This document shows, piece after piece, positions 6,913 to 14,466 of a stretch of 19,513 nucleotides of DNA. The notes beneath the pieces are model-generated. The model worked only from the letters and a program-made list of their open reading frames with translations. It did not search any database and was not told the origin of the DNA. A program made the translations under genes and the position numbers. The stretch comes from JBDZUZ01 sp040255445. GTDB lineage: Bacteria > Planctomycetota > Phycisphaerae > Phycisphaerales > UBA1924. How positions within the stretch are numbered: the stretch's first letter is position 1; the number at the start of each line of letters is the position of its first letter. Location: assembly GCA_040255445.1 (NCBI GenBank), contig JBDZUZ010000073.1:1-19513 (forward strand). Direction: 5' to 3'.

Positions 6913-9900
6913 TCACCCCTCCAACATCCTCGCCAGCAGCTCCACGGGATGCTCCGCCCGCCGCCCTGTTCCATCGTGGATCTGGTGGCGGCAGGAGGTG
7001 CCGGGGGCCAGGACGGGGGTGCCGGTCGCCGCAGCGCGCACGGCGGGGAAGAGCGTGAGTTCACCGATCTGCATGGAGAGGTTGTAGCGGTCGGCGGTGT
7101 AGCCGAAGGAGCCGGCCATGCCGCAGCAGCCGGTGTCGAGCACTTTGATGGCGTCTTTGCCGAAGATTCGGTGCAGGACGGCCGCGCTGCTGGCCGCGCC
7201 CCAGAGGGCTTTCTGGTGGCAGTGGCCGTGGAGCATGACCGGCGAGGGGGCCGCGGGCGGGGTTTGGAACCGCGGCCGGCGGGGGTGCTGGTCCCAGCGG
7301 AGGTCGAGGAACTGCTCGGGGAGGAACGCCTTGGCCGCGAGCCGGCGGCGCAGCTCCATCGGCGTCTTGAGCTTGAGCGTGAGCCAGTCGTCCTTCATCG
7401 CCGAGAGGCAGGAGGGCTCGGCGACGAGGATCGCCTCGACGGTCGGGTCGTCGATGATCGCGGAGAGGCGGGTCAGGGTGCTGTCGACCTCTTCGATCGC
7501 CTGGGGGAGGAGCCCGGTCGAGATCTTGGCCCGGCCACAGCAGCCGGCATCGGCGAGGTCGACGGTGTAGCCGAAGGCCTCGTAGACGCGGCGGGTGGCC
7601 AGGCCGATGCCGGGCTCGTTGAACATCGTGAAGCAGTCGCCGAAGAGGACGACGCGGGGCCCGCCGCGTTCGGGCTCGCGCTTCCATTGTGAGGCCAGCG
7701 AGCGGGCGAAGGGCGGGAGCGATCGGCGCGGGTCGAGCCCGAGGATGCGCTCGACGAAGGCCCGCGCCGGGGGTGTGCGGTTGATCCAGTTCGCGAGGGC
7801 CGGCGTGATGGAACCCAGGCGGTTGAGCAGGCGCACGGCGCCGAAGATCCTGGCCTGCAGCGGTGTGCCCTTCGCCGCGTAGCGCTGGGCGGTGTACTCG
7901 GCTTTGAGGCGGGCGATGTCGACGTTGCTGGGGCACTCGGTCTTGCAGGCCTTGCAGGAGAGGCAGAGGTTGAGGGTTTCGATGGTGCCGGGGTCGTCGA
8001 AGTTGGGGCCGGTCTCGCGGGAGCCATCGGAGCGGAGGGCGCCGAGCTGGCCGGTGATGGCGAGGCGGAGGGCGTTGCCGCGGCCGCGGGTGGCGTGTCG
8101 TTCATCGAGCGTGGCCATGTAGCTGGGGCACATGGTGCCCCCCTGCTTCTTGCGGCAGACGCCGGCGCCGTTGCACATCTCGACGGCAGAGTCGAAGCCG
8201 TGCTGATCGGTGTAGTCGAAGTAGGTGTCGATGGAGTCGGGGACGGTGGCGAGGCGGTCGTGGGTTGGGGGCGAGGGCGGGCTGGCGGGCATGACGCGGA
8301 GGAGCTGCGTCATGGTCTCGATCGGCCGCGGCTCGACGATGTTGCCCGGGTTGAGCAGGTTGTGCGGGTCGAAGATCGCCTTGATCTCGCGGAAGGCGGT
8401 CATGAGCTCGGGGCCGAAGTAGCGCTCGAGGAAGGGTGAGCGGACGCGGCCGTCGCCGTGCTCGCCGGACATCACGCCGCCGAGTTCCTTGGCGAGGTCG
8501 GCGGTTTTGGTCGAGATCGAGCGCATGATGGCGCGGTCTTCGGGGTCGTGGATGTCGACGAGGGGGCGGACATGGAGCACGCCGACGCTCGCGTGGGCGT
8601 AGAAGGCGGCGATGGTGCCGTGGTCGGCGACGATCTGGCGGAGGCGCTTGACGAACTCGCTCAGGCGCTCGACGGGGATCGCGTTGTCTTCGATGAAGGT
8701 GATCGGCTTGCGGTTGCCGGGCACACCGTGGAGCAGCGGCTCGCCGGCCTTGCGGAGTTTCCAGGCGTTGAGCATTTCGCCGGTATCGGTCAGGTAGAGC
8801 GCGGCGATGTCGGGGGTGACCGCGCGCAGCTTGGCGAAGCCGGCCTCGATCTCGGCGGGGGCTGCGCCGAAGTACTCGACGTAGAGCACCGCCTTGAGCG
8901 TGCCCTGGTTGGGCTGGGGCATCAGCTCGACGTACTGCTTGTACTCGTTGTTGGCCCGCGCCAGGTCGATCACGGTGTCGTCGAGCAATTCGACCGCGGT
9001 GGGGTTGGTCGTGAGGATCGGCAGCACCGCGGCGATCGATTCATCCAGATCGGAGAAGCCGAGCACCGCCAGGCCCTTGACCCTGGGCTTGGGTTCGAGC
9101 TTGAGTTCGGCGCCGAGGGTGACGGCGAGCGTTCCCTCGCTGCCGGCGATCAGCTTGGCGAGGTTGATGGTCGAGAGGTCTGAGGGATCGCGGCCCGCCG
9201 CGGCGGCGGCATCGAGCTGCTGGAGGATCATGTCGAGGCCGTAGCCCGCGTTGCGGCGGAGGGTCTTGGGGAATCGCTCGCGGATCAGCGGCTCGTAGCG
9301 GCGGACGACATCGACGACTTTTTCGGTGAGCTCGCGGGCGACGGGGTCGCGCGACCACGCGCCTTCATCGAGGCGCACGCGGCGGCCATCGGCGAGGGCG
9401 ACATCGACGGCGAGCAGGTTCTCGCTGGTGCGGCCGTAGCGGATCGATCGCGCCCCCGCGGCGTTGTTGCCGATGCAGCCGCCGATGTTGGCGTGCCGGC
9501 TGGTGGCGGGGTCGGCGGCGAAGAAGAGGCCGGTGGAGGCGATGGAGTCGTTGAGGTCGTCGACGGTGATGCCGGGCTCGACGCGCACGCGGCGTTGCGC
9601 GATATCGACGGCTTCGTGGCGGTTGCAGCGGTTGGAGAAGTCGATCACGACCGCGCGGTTGGTGCATTGCCCGGCGAGGCTGGTGCCCCCGCCGCGGGGC
9701 AGGATGGGGAGGCCGCGCTGCGCACAGAAGCGGACGATGCGGGCGGCATCGTCGACGGAGGCGGGGATGACGACGCCGAGCGGCTCGACCTGATAGAGCG
9801 AGGCATCGGTCGCGTAGAGCATCCGGTTGTGGACATCGAAGCGGACTTCGCCCTCGATGTGGTTGGCGAGGTCGCGGGCGATTGCTGCGCGTTGCGATTC

Positions 9901-9987
9901 GGTGAGCCGGATCGATGGCGACGAGAAGCGGCGCGGGTCGATGGTGGATGGATCGCGGGTGTCGGCGAGGACTGGCAACGGAGGCAT
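6913..9987 (-). CDS. FAD-binding oxidase / Fe-S (GlcD/YdiJ-type) D-2-hydroxyacid dehydrogenase
   Basis: 1024 residues, the usual length for the fused FAD/Fe-S/CCG family, which oxidises D-2-hydroxyacids such as D-lactate or D-2-hydroxyglutarate and passes electrons to a carrier. The FAD_binding_4 domain has PRGGGTSLAGQ at 97-107 and GGCIGNNAAGARSIRYG further on. The FAD-oxidase C-terminal domain follows. The first Fe-S-type motif, CNGAGVCRKK…MCPSY, is near 603-620, and CLSCKACKTECPSN is near 672-688. Two CCG domains have GCCGR near 812 and GHCHQKALWG … GCCGM near 918-952. The substrate cannot be told from sequence. The chosen ATG has no ribosome-binding site, but TACACT lies exactly 6 nt upstream, fitting a leaderless transcript. 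The stop codon directly abuts the Rhs repeat mosaic, so nothing of the gene is lost. Confidence 0.9.
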   Translation of the reverse strand: MPPLPVLADTRDPSTIDPRRFSSPSIRLTESQRAAIARDLANHIEGEVRFDVHNRMLYATDASLYQVEPLGVVIPASVDDAARIVRFCAQRGLPILPRGGGTSLAGQCTNRAVVIDFSNRCNRHEAVDIAQRRVRVEPGITVDDLNDSIASTGLFFAADPATSRHANIGGCIGNNAAGARSIRYGRTSENLLAVDVALADGRRVRLDEGAWSRDPVARELTEKVVDVVRRYEPLIRERFPKTLRRNAGYGLDMILQQLDAAAAAGRDPSDLSTINLAKLIAGSEGTLAVTLGAELKLEPKPRVKGLAVLGFSDLDESIAAVLPILTTNPTAVELLDDTVIDLARANNEYKQYVELMPQPNQGTLKAVLYVEYFGAAPAEIEAGFAKLRAVTPDIAALYLTDTGEMLNAWKLRKAGEPLLHGVPGNRKPITFIEDNAIPVERLSEFVKRLRQIVADHGTIAAFYAHASVGVLHVRPLVDIHDPEDRAIMRSISTKTADLAKELGGVMSGEHGDGRVRSPFLERYFGPELMTAFREIKAIFDPHNLLNPGNIVEPRPIETMTQLLRVMPASPPSPPTHDRLATVPDSIDTYFDYTDQHGFDSAVEMCNGAGVCRKKQGGTMCPSYMATLDERHATRGRGNALRLAITGQLGALRSDGSRETGPNFDDPGTIETLNLCLSCKACKTECPSNVDIARLKAEYTAQRYAAKGTPLQARIFGAVRLLNRLGSITPALANWINRTPPARAFVERILGLDPRRSLPPFARSLASQWKREPERGGPRVVLFGDCFTMFNEPGIGLATRRVYEAFGYTVDLADAGCCGRAKISTGLLPQAIEEVDSTLTRLSAIIDDPTVEAILVAEPSCLSAMKDDWLTLKLKTPMELRRRLAAKAFLPEQFLDLRWDQHPRRPRFQTPPAAPSPVMLHGHCHQKALWGAASSAAVLHRIFGKDAIKVLDTGCCGMAGSFGYTADRYNLSMQIGELTLFPAVRAAATGTPVLAPGTSCRHQIHDGTGRRAEHPVELLARMLEG

Positions 9988-9993
9988 CGGCCG

Positions 9994-9999
9994 AGTGTA
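9994..9999 (-). promoter_or_regulatory. candidate -10 (TACACT) for the FAD dehydrogenase
   Basis: TACACT on the minus strand lies exactly 6 nt before the ATG at 9987, where transcription would start at or next to the start codon. No good -35 is visible at the expected distance. The same spacing occurs at imuA. Confidence 0.35.
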
Positions 10000-10086
10000 G
10001 GGGGCGAGGGTGCGGCGGTTGGTGTGTGTCGGGGTGTGCGGGGTGCGTGGGGGTGTGGGAATGAGGGGGCCGGCGGCCCGGTCGCC

Positions 10087-10139
10087 CGTGTCAGGCCCGT
10101 GTCACACGCGTGTCACGGCGGGCCTGTTCCCGAGGAACA
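10087..10139. promoter_or_regulatory. phased CGTGTCA repeats and inverted repeat in divergent promoter region
   Basis: Three exact copies of CGTGTCA start at 10087, 10098 and 10109, each 11 bp apart, so they face the same side of the helix. They are followed by a perfect inverted repeat, TGTTCC-CGA-GGAACA (10125-10139). Both lie between the divergent FAD dehydrogenase and DUF4139 genes. This arrangement fits a regulator-binding site; the regulator is unknown. Confidence 0.4.
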
Positions 10140-10213
10140 CGCCGCGGCGGGCCGAGTCTGTCGGTAGAGTCGTTTGCAGGATCGAACCCGATACAGCAAG
10201 GGAGAAGCACCCC

Positions 10214-12367
10214 ATGTCCGCCCGCCGACTGACCACCACCATCGCACTGCTCACCACCATCGCCGGCATGTCGATCGGCATGCCCGCCGCGCTGGCTCAG
10301 AACGCCCGGAATGAGAACGCCGCGGCTGGGCGCGAAACCGCCGCGGCGGAAGCGAAGCGTGACGTGCTGCCCATCCGCGAGATCACCTTGTACCGCTCCG
10401 GCGTCGCGAGTTTCCAGCGGCGGGGCCTGGTGACGGACGATTCGCGGGTGCGGCTGCGTTTCAATGTCGATCAGATCAACGATGTGCTCAAGTCGATGGT
10501 GGTGCTGGATCTCGCCGGTGGACGTGTCGATGCGGTGAGCTATGGGTCGAAGGACCCGCTTTCGCGCCGGCTGTCGAGCTTCGCGGTCGATGTCTCCGAT
10601 CAGCCCAGCCTGGATGTGCTGCTGTCGCGGCTCCGCGGCACGCGGATCGCGGTGGACACGGCCGATGGCAAAGTGACGGGCGTGATTCTCGGTGTCGAAT
10701 CGCGGCAGAAGGCTGCGGGCGACACGGTGATCACGGTCCCTGTCGTGCAGCTCTCGACGGGCACGAGCATCCGCACGATTGACCTTTCCACCGCGAACGA
10801 CATCGAGATCCTCGATGAACGCGTGAAGGCCGAGTTGACGCGGGCCCTTGAAGCCCTCGCCGAGCATCGCGCTGATCGCGAGAAGGATGTCGAGCTGATG
10901 CTCGAGGGCGATGGGCAGCGCGAGATCGTGGTTGCGTATGTGCAGGAGTCGCCGGTGTGGAAGACGAGCTACCGGCTCGTGCTTCCTGATGAAGCGAAGG
11001 ACGACACGATCCTGCAGGGATGGGCGATCGTCGAGAACACGACCGATGAAGACTGGACGGATGTGCGCCTGAGCCTGGTCTCGGGGCGGCCGGTCAGCTT
11101 CACGATGGATCTCTACGAGCCGCTCTATATGAAGCGGCCCGAGGTCGCGGTGCCGACGATCGCGGGTGTGACGCCGCGGCTGTACCAGTGGGCCGCCGAT
11201 GAGGGCGGGGGCGCGGGGCAGAGTCCATTTGCTGAGAATGAGCGTGCCGAAGCCAAGTCCCGCGGACGGTCACCCGGCCGGCCCGCAGCGCCGGCGGCGG
11301 CGCCGGCGGAGTCGTTGATGTTCGACCGGCGGGCTGCGGAGGCCGATGCCTCGGTCGCGCTGGGCGCTGCGCTGCAGATGGCCCAGGCCGCGGCGGCGAC
11401 CGGCGTCGATGTGGGCGAGGTCTTCCAGTACCGGCTTGATCATCCCGTCACGGTCGAACGGCAGCGGTCGGCGATGATTCCGATCATCAGCTCGGGCGTC
11501 GAGGCCAAGCGTGTCAGCATCTACACCGCGAGCGAGGGGCAGGAGCACCCGATGCGCGGCGTGCGCCTCACCAACTCGCAGAGCCTCCAGCTCATGCCCG
11601 GCCCGATCGCGGTCTTCGACGGCGACTCGTACGCCGGCGATGCGCAGATCGCGCACATGAGCGCGGGGGAGACGCGGCTGCTCGCGTATAGCGTCGACCT
11701 CGATGTCGAGCACCGCCAGGAGGGCGGGCAGACGCAGACCGTGCAGAAGGTGCGGATTGTGGATGGCATGGTCGAAATGCGGCTGCAGCGGGAGAACCGC
11801 ATCAAGCACACCTTCAACAACAAGGATAAGAGCCGCGGCCGCACGATCATCGTCGAGCAGCCGCGGCTGGGCGGGTGGGATCTTGTCGAGCCCGCGAAGC
11901 CGCTGGAAGTGAACGATCAGCTCTACCGCTTCGAGGTCGAGGTTGCTTCGGGCAAGGAGAACGCGGTCGAGATCCTGCAGCGGGTGACTGACTTCTCGCG
12001 TGTGGGTGTGCTCGATATGAATATCGACACGCTGCTGGCGTACGCCCGGCAGGGCAAGGCGTCGGATGCGGTGGTCGAGGCGGTCCGCAAGGCGGCCGGT
12101 ATGCAGCAAACCGTCCGCGATATCGAACGCGAGATCCAGCGGCTCGAGAGCGAGCGCAGCGAGATCAGCCGTGATCAGGACCGCATCCGCCAGAACATGC
12201 AGACGATCGACCGCAACAGCGACCTCTACCGCCGCTACATGACCAAGCTGACCGAGCAGGAGACCCGCGTCGAGCAGATCGCGACGAGCATCAAGCAGAA
12301 GCAGGAGGAGCTCAATGAGGCCCGGCGGAAGCTGAGCGAGTACATCGCGGGGTTGAAGGTGGAGTAA
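10214..12367 (+). CDS. secreted DUF4139 domain-containing protein
   Basis: 717 residues. A signal peptide (MSARRLTTTIALLTTIAGMS…) ends near A-L-A28, so the protein is exported. The N-terminal part starts with the family-like ITLYRSGVASFQRRG stretch. The middle has the DUF4139 β-rich region, with VAYVQESPVWKTSYRLVLPD and WAIVENTTDEDWTDVRLSLVSGRP. A Gly/Ala/Pro-rich linker (about residues 331-369) precedes a second half of the same fold. The last 90 residues (from about 626) are a predicted coiled coil rich in E, R and Q. The function of DUF4139 proteins is not established; some resemble mucoidy-inhibitor A homologues. ATG 10214 is chosen for its AAGGGAG ribosome-binding site and the signal peptide directly after it; the frame is open from 10010. 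It ends upstream of a strong terminator. Confidence 0.85.
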   Translation: MSARRLTTTIALLTTIAGMSIGMPAALAQNARNENAAAGRETAAAEAKRDVLPIREITLYRSGVASFQRRGLVTDDSRVRLRFNVDQINDVLKSMVVLDLAGGRVDAVSYGSKDPLSRRLSSFAVDVSDQPSLDVLLSRLRGTRIAVDTADGKVTGVILGVESRQKAAGDTVITVPVVQLSTGTSIRTIDLSTANDIEILDERVKAELTRALEALAEHRADREKDVELMLEGDGQREIVVAYVQESPVWKTSYRLVLPDEAKDDTILQGWAIVENTTDEDWTDVRLSLVSGRPVSFTMDLYEPLYMKRPEVAVPTIAGVTPRLYQWAADEGGGAGQSPFAENERAEAKSRGRSPGRPAAPAAAPAESLMFDRRAAEADASVALGAALQMAQAAAATGVDVGEVFQYRLDHPVTVERQRSAMIPIISSGVEAKRVSIYTASEGQEHPMRGVRLTNSQSLQLMPGPIAVFDGDSYAGDAQIAHMSAGETRLLAYSVDLDVEHRQEGGQTQTVQKVRIVDGMVEMRLQRENRIKHTFNNKDKSRGRTIIVEQPRLGGWDLVEPAKPLEVNDQLYRFEVEVASGKENAVEILQRVTDFSRVGVLDMNIDTLLAYARQGKASDAVVEAVRKAAGMQQTVRDIEREIQRLESERSEISRDQDRIRQNMQTIDRNSDLYRRYMTKLTEQETRVEQIATSIKQKQEELNEARRKLSEYIAGLKVE

Positions 12368-12402
12368 GTCGTCGGCCTCTGCACACCTTGCGCGAGATCA
12401 GA

Positions 12403-12434
12403 GGCACAAAGGCACGAAGGCACAGAGGCACAAA
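12403..12434 (+). repeat. 4 x 8-bp tandem array, GGCACAAA type
   Basis: Four head-to-tail octamers: GGCACAAA, GGCACGAA, GGCACAGA, GGCACAAA. It sits between the DUF4139 stop and its terminator. Copy number, unit length and pattern match the GGGACARA array at 18946-18977 inside dnaE2. No four-helix-bundle gene is next to this array. Confidence 0.85.
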
Positions 12435-12440
12435 GGGAGA

Positions 12441-12482
12441 CGACGCCGCGTCACTGTGTGGGCGCGGCGTCGGTTTTTTTTT
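12441..12482 (+). terminator. intrinsic terminator after the DUF4139 gene
   Basis: A perfect 10-bp stem, CGACGCCGCG (12441-12450) with CGCGGCGTCG (12463-12472), around a 12-nt loop, followed by a run of nine T's (12474-12482). It is oriented for the plus-strand gene ending at 12367. No A-run precedes it, so it should not act for the converging antiporter gene. Confidence 0.9.
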
Positions 12483-12533
12483 GCACGCGATCGCTTCACG
12501 CTTGCCGCGACTCCCCTCGCCATCGAGCCGCCG

Positions 12534-14057
12534 TCACGCCGCCCCATCTTCCAGCGGCCTGCCGAACAGCAGCTCGATGAACGGCCGGTCCTCGCCGCGG
12601 CAGAAGACATACACGTGATCGCCGGGATTGAGCACCGTGTTCCCGCGCGCTGCGATCAGTTCCTCGCCGCGGATCAGCAGGACGATCGAGGCGCCCGCAG
12701 GAAAGGTGATGTGGGCCAAAGAGGCCCCCGCCACCGCGAGCGATGGATCGATGTAGAAGGAGAGCAGCTCGCCGTTGAGCATCCGCGTGCTGTGCAGTTC
12801 GATCGCCGCGGAAGGCAGCGGTTTTTCGGGGACGATCAGCCCGAGCTTCCGCGTCACCCAGCGGATCGTCGCGCCCGGGATCAGCGCGTTGATCACCACC
12901 ACGAAGAAGACGATGTGGAAGATCTTCTCGGCCTCCGGCACGCCGCCGAGCACCGGGAAGGTCGCCAAGATGATCGGCACCGCGCCCCGCAGCCCCACCC
13001 AGCCCATGTAGCCGATTTCCTTCGGCGGGAAGCGGAAGGGCGCGAGACAGAGTAGCACCGCCAGCGGCCGTGCCACAAAGGCCAGGAAGAGCGCGATCGC
13101 CAGCCCGATGCCCGCCACCGGGAAGAGCTGCGATGGGAACACCAGCAGCCCGAGCATCAGGAACATCGCGATCTGGCTCAGCCAGGCGATGGCATCGTGG
13201 ATCCGCGTCAGGCCATTGCGGTACGGCACCGGCCCGTTGCCGAGCACCAGCGCGGCGACATACACCGCGAGAAACCCGCTCCCGCCCAGCACCTGCGCCA
13301 GCCCGAAACTGCTGAAAGCGACCGACAGCGTGAGCACCGGGTACAGCCCGCCCGCCGAGAGCCGCACCTTCGCGAGCAGCCAGCGGGCCGCGTACCCCAT
13401 CCCGATGCCGATCCCGAGCCCGATCGCCAGTTGCACCGGGACATCGACCAGCAGCATCCAGCTCAGCGGCTCGCTCCCGACGATCGCGCCCACGATCGCC
13501 ATCGTCAGGATCACCGCCATCGGGTCGTTGGCGCCCGATTCGACCTCGAGCGTCGTCCCCAGCCGCGGCCGCAATCGCAGCCGTCCGCCGCGCAGCACCG
13601 CGAAGACCGTCGCCGCGTCTGTCGATGACACGACCGCGCCCAGCAGCAGCGCTTCGCCCCAGGTCAGCCCGAGCCAGCGTCCGGCCAGCGCGACGAGCCC
13701 GGCCGTGAGGGCGACACCGATCGTCGCGAGCACCGTCGCCGGCGCCACGGCCTGTCGCACAGCGCGCAGCTTGGTGTTGAGGCCGCCGTCAAAGAGGATC
13801 AGCACCAGCGCCATCGTGCCGACACGGAACGCGAAGCCGTAGTTGTCGAAGGCGACGCCGCCGATCCCCTCGCTGCCGGCGAGCATCCCCAGGCCGAGGA
13901 AGAGCAGCGCCACCGGCACACCCGACCGCTCGACATAGCGGCCGAAGATGATACTGAAGGCCAGCAGCAGCCCGAAGATGAGCAGCAGCGCGGAGGTGGC
14001 GCCGGGCTCGGAGAGGGCGAGGACGGGCGTGAGGATGGGGGCGAGAACGTGAGACAT
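12534..14057 (-). CDS. cation/proton antiporter, CvrA/NhaP2-type (CPA1) with TrkA-C domain
   Basis: 507 residues, near the usual length. About a dozen hydrophobic segments fill residues 20-400. Membrane-core motifs of the family are present: FDGGLNT (89-95), SSTDAAT (144-150) and ESGANDPM (173-180), the last two carrying the acidic residues that bind the cation. GLRGAVPIILATFP follows in a later helix. A cytosolic TrkA-C-like regulatory domain occupies about 425-500 (ELLSFYIDPSLAVAGASLAH … NPGDHVYVFCRGED). The expected role is exchange of K+ or Na+ for H+ at the inner membrane; ion choice cannot be decided here. ATG 14057 has only a weak ribosome-binding site. The tautomerase gene lies 50 bp upstream on the same strand, so they may be cotranscribed. 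The 3' end converges on the DUF4139 terminator. Confidence 0.9.
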   Translation of the reverse strand: MSHVLAPILTPVLALSEPGATSALLLIFGLLLAFSIIFGRYVERSGVPVALLFLGLGMLAGSEGIGGVAFDNYGFAFRVGTMALVLILFDGGLNTKLRAVRQAVAPATVLATIGVALTAGLVALAGRWLGLTWGEALLLGAVVSSTDAATVFAVLRGGRLRLRPRLGTTLEVESGANDPMAVILTMAIVGAIVGSEPLSWMLLVDVPVQLAIGLGIGIGMGYAARWLLAKVRLSAGGLYPVLTLSVAFSSFGLAQVLGGSGFLAVYVAALVLGNGPVPYRNGLTRIHDAIAWLSQIAMFLMLGLLVFPSQLFPVAGIGLAIALFLAFVARPLAVLLCLAPFRFPPKEIGYMGWVGLRGAVPIILATFPVLGGVPEAEKIFHIVFFVVVINALIPGATIRWVTRKLGLIVPEKPLPSAAIELHSTRMLNGELLSFYIDPSLAVAGASLAHITFPAGASIVLLIRGEELIAARGNTVLNPGDHVYVFCRGEDRPFIELLFGRPLEDGAA

Positions 14058-14107
14058 CTCGCGGGGAGGGTACCGCCCCGCGGCGATCGGTCAGGCGCCC
14101 TGCCCAC

Positions 14108-14314
14108 CTAGCTCTTTGTGTTCCGCCGGTACTCGCTGGTCAGCATCCCCGCGAAGCCCCAGTTGTCCGTCTTGATCTCGTCGATCACGATGTGCGTGTG
14201 CTCGGGCTTCTTCCCCAGCACGCGGCTGAGCGTGTCGGTGATCTCGGCGACGATCGTCGCCTTCTGCTCCCTGGTCACACCGTCGTCGGTGATGCGGACA
14301 TTGACATACGGCAC
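14108..14314 (-). CDS. 4-oxalocrotonate tautomerase family protein
   Basis: 68 residues, the standard size of this small family. It begins M-PYVNVRITDDGVTREQK; removal of Met exposes the N-terminal proline that is the catalytic base in the family. The C-terminal half, HTHIVIDEIKTDNWGFAG, matches the usual IDEV…NWG signature. Such enzymes are trimers or hexamers that move protons between keto and enol forms; the substrate is unknown. It starts with GTG at 14314, supported by AAAGGAG 7 nt upstream. The antiporter gene follows on the same strand. Confidence 0.9.
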   Translation of the reverse strand: MPYVNVRITDDGVTREQKATIVAEITDTLSRVLGKKPEHTHIVIDEIKTDNWGFAGMLTSEYRRNTKS

Positions 14315-14432
14315 GGAGGGCTCCTTTCGGGGTGGCCGGTGGGGATCGACCGTGGGGAGGGGTGCATCCCTAGGCGGCCCAATGACTTAACCTATACCGG
14401 CGATCGACCTTACAAAAACTGGACAAATCAGC

Positions 14433-14460
14433 TTGACGCTGCTCGGGCGGCCATTATCCT
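14433..14460 (+). promoter_or_regulatory. candidate promoter of the imuA-imuB-dnaE2 operon
   Basis: TTGACG (14433-14438), a 16-nt spacer, then TATCCT (14455-14460). The -10 ends 6 nt before the ATG at 14467, predicting a leaderless imuA transcript; no ribosome-binding site is present. I found no clear LexA palindrome near it, although such cassettes are usually SOS-controlled. Confidence 0.55.
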
Positions 14461-14466
14461 AACGCC

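Noticed and set aside
7061..9358. Long open frames opposite or within the FAD dehydrogenase
   Set aside because: They are Arg/Pro/Ala-rich shadows of the real gene in other frames, without domains or start signals.
14395..14466. LexA/SOS box upstream of imuA
   Set aside because: imu cassettes are usually LexA-controlled, but I found no convincing palindrome of a known LexA type in this stretch; binding by a lineage-specific LexA cannot be excluded.
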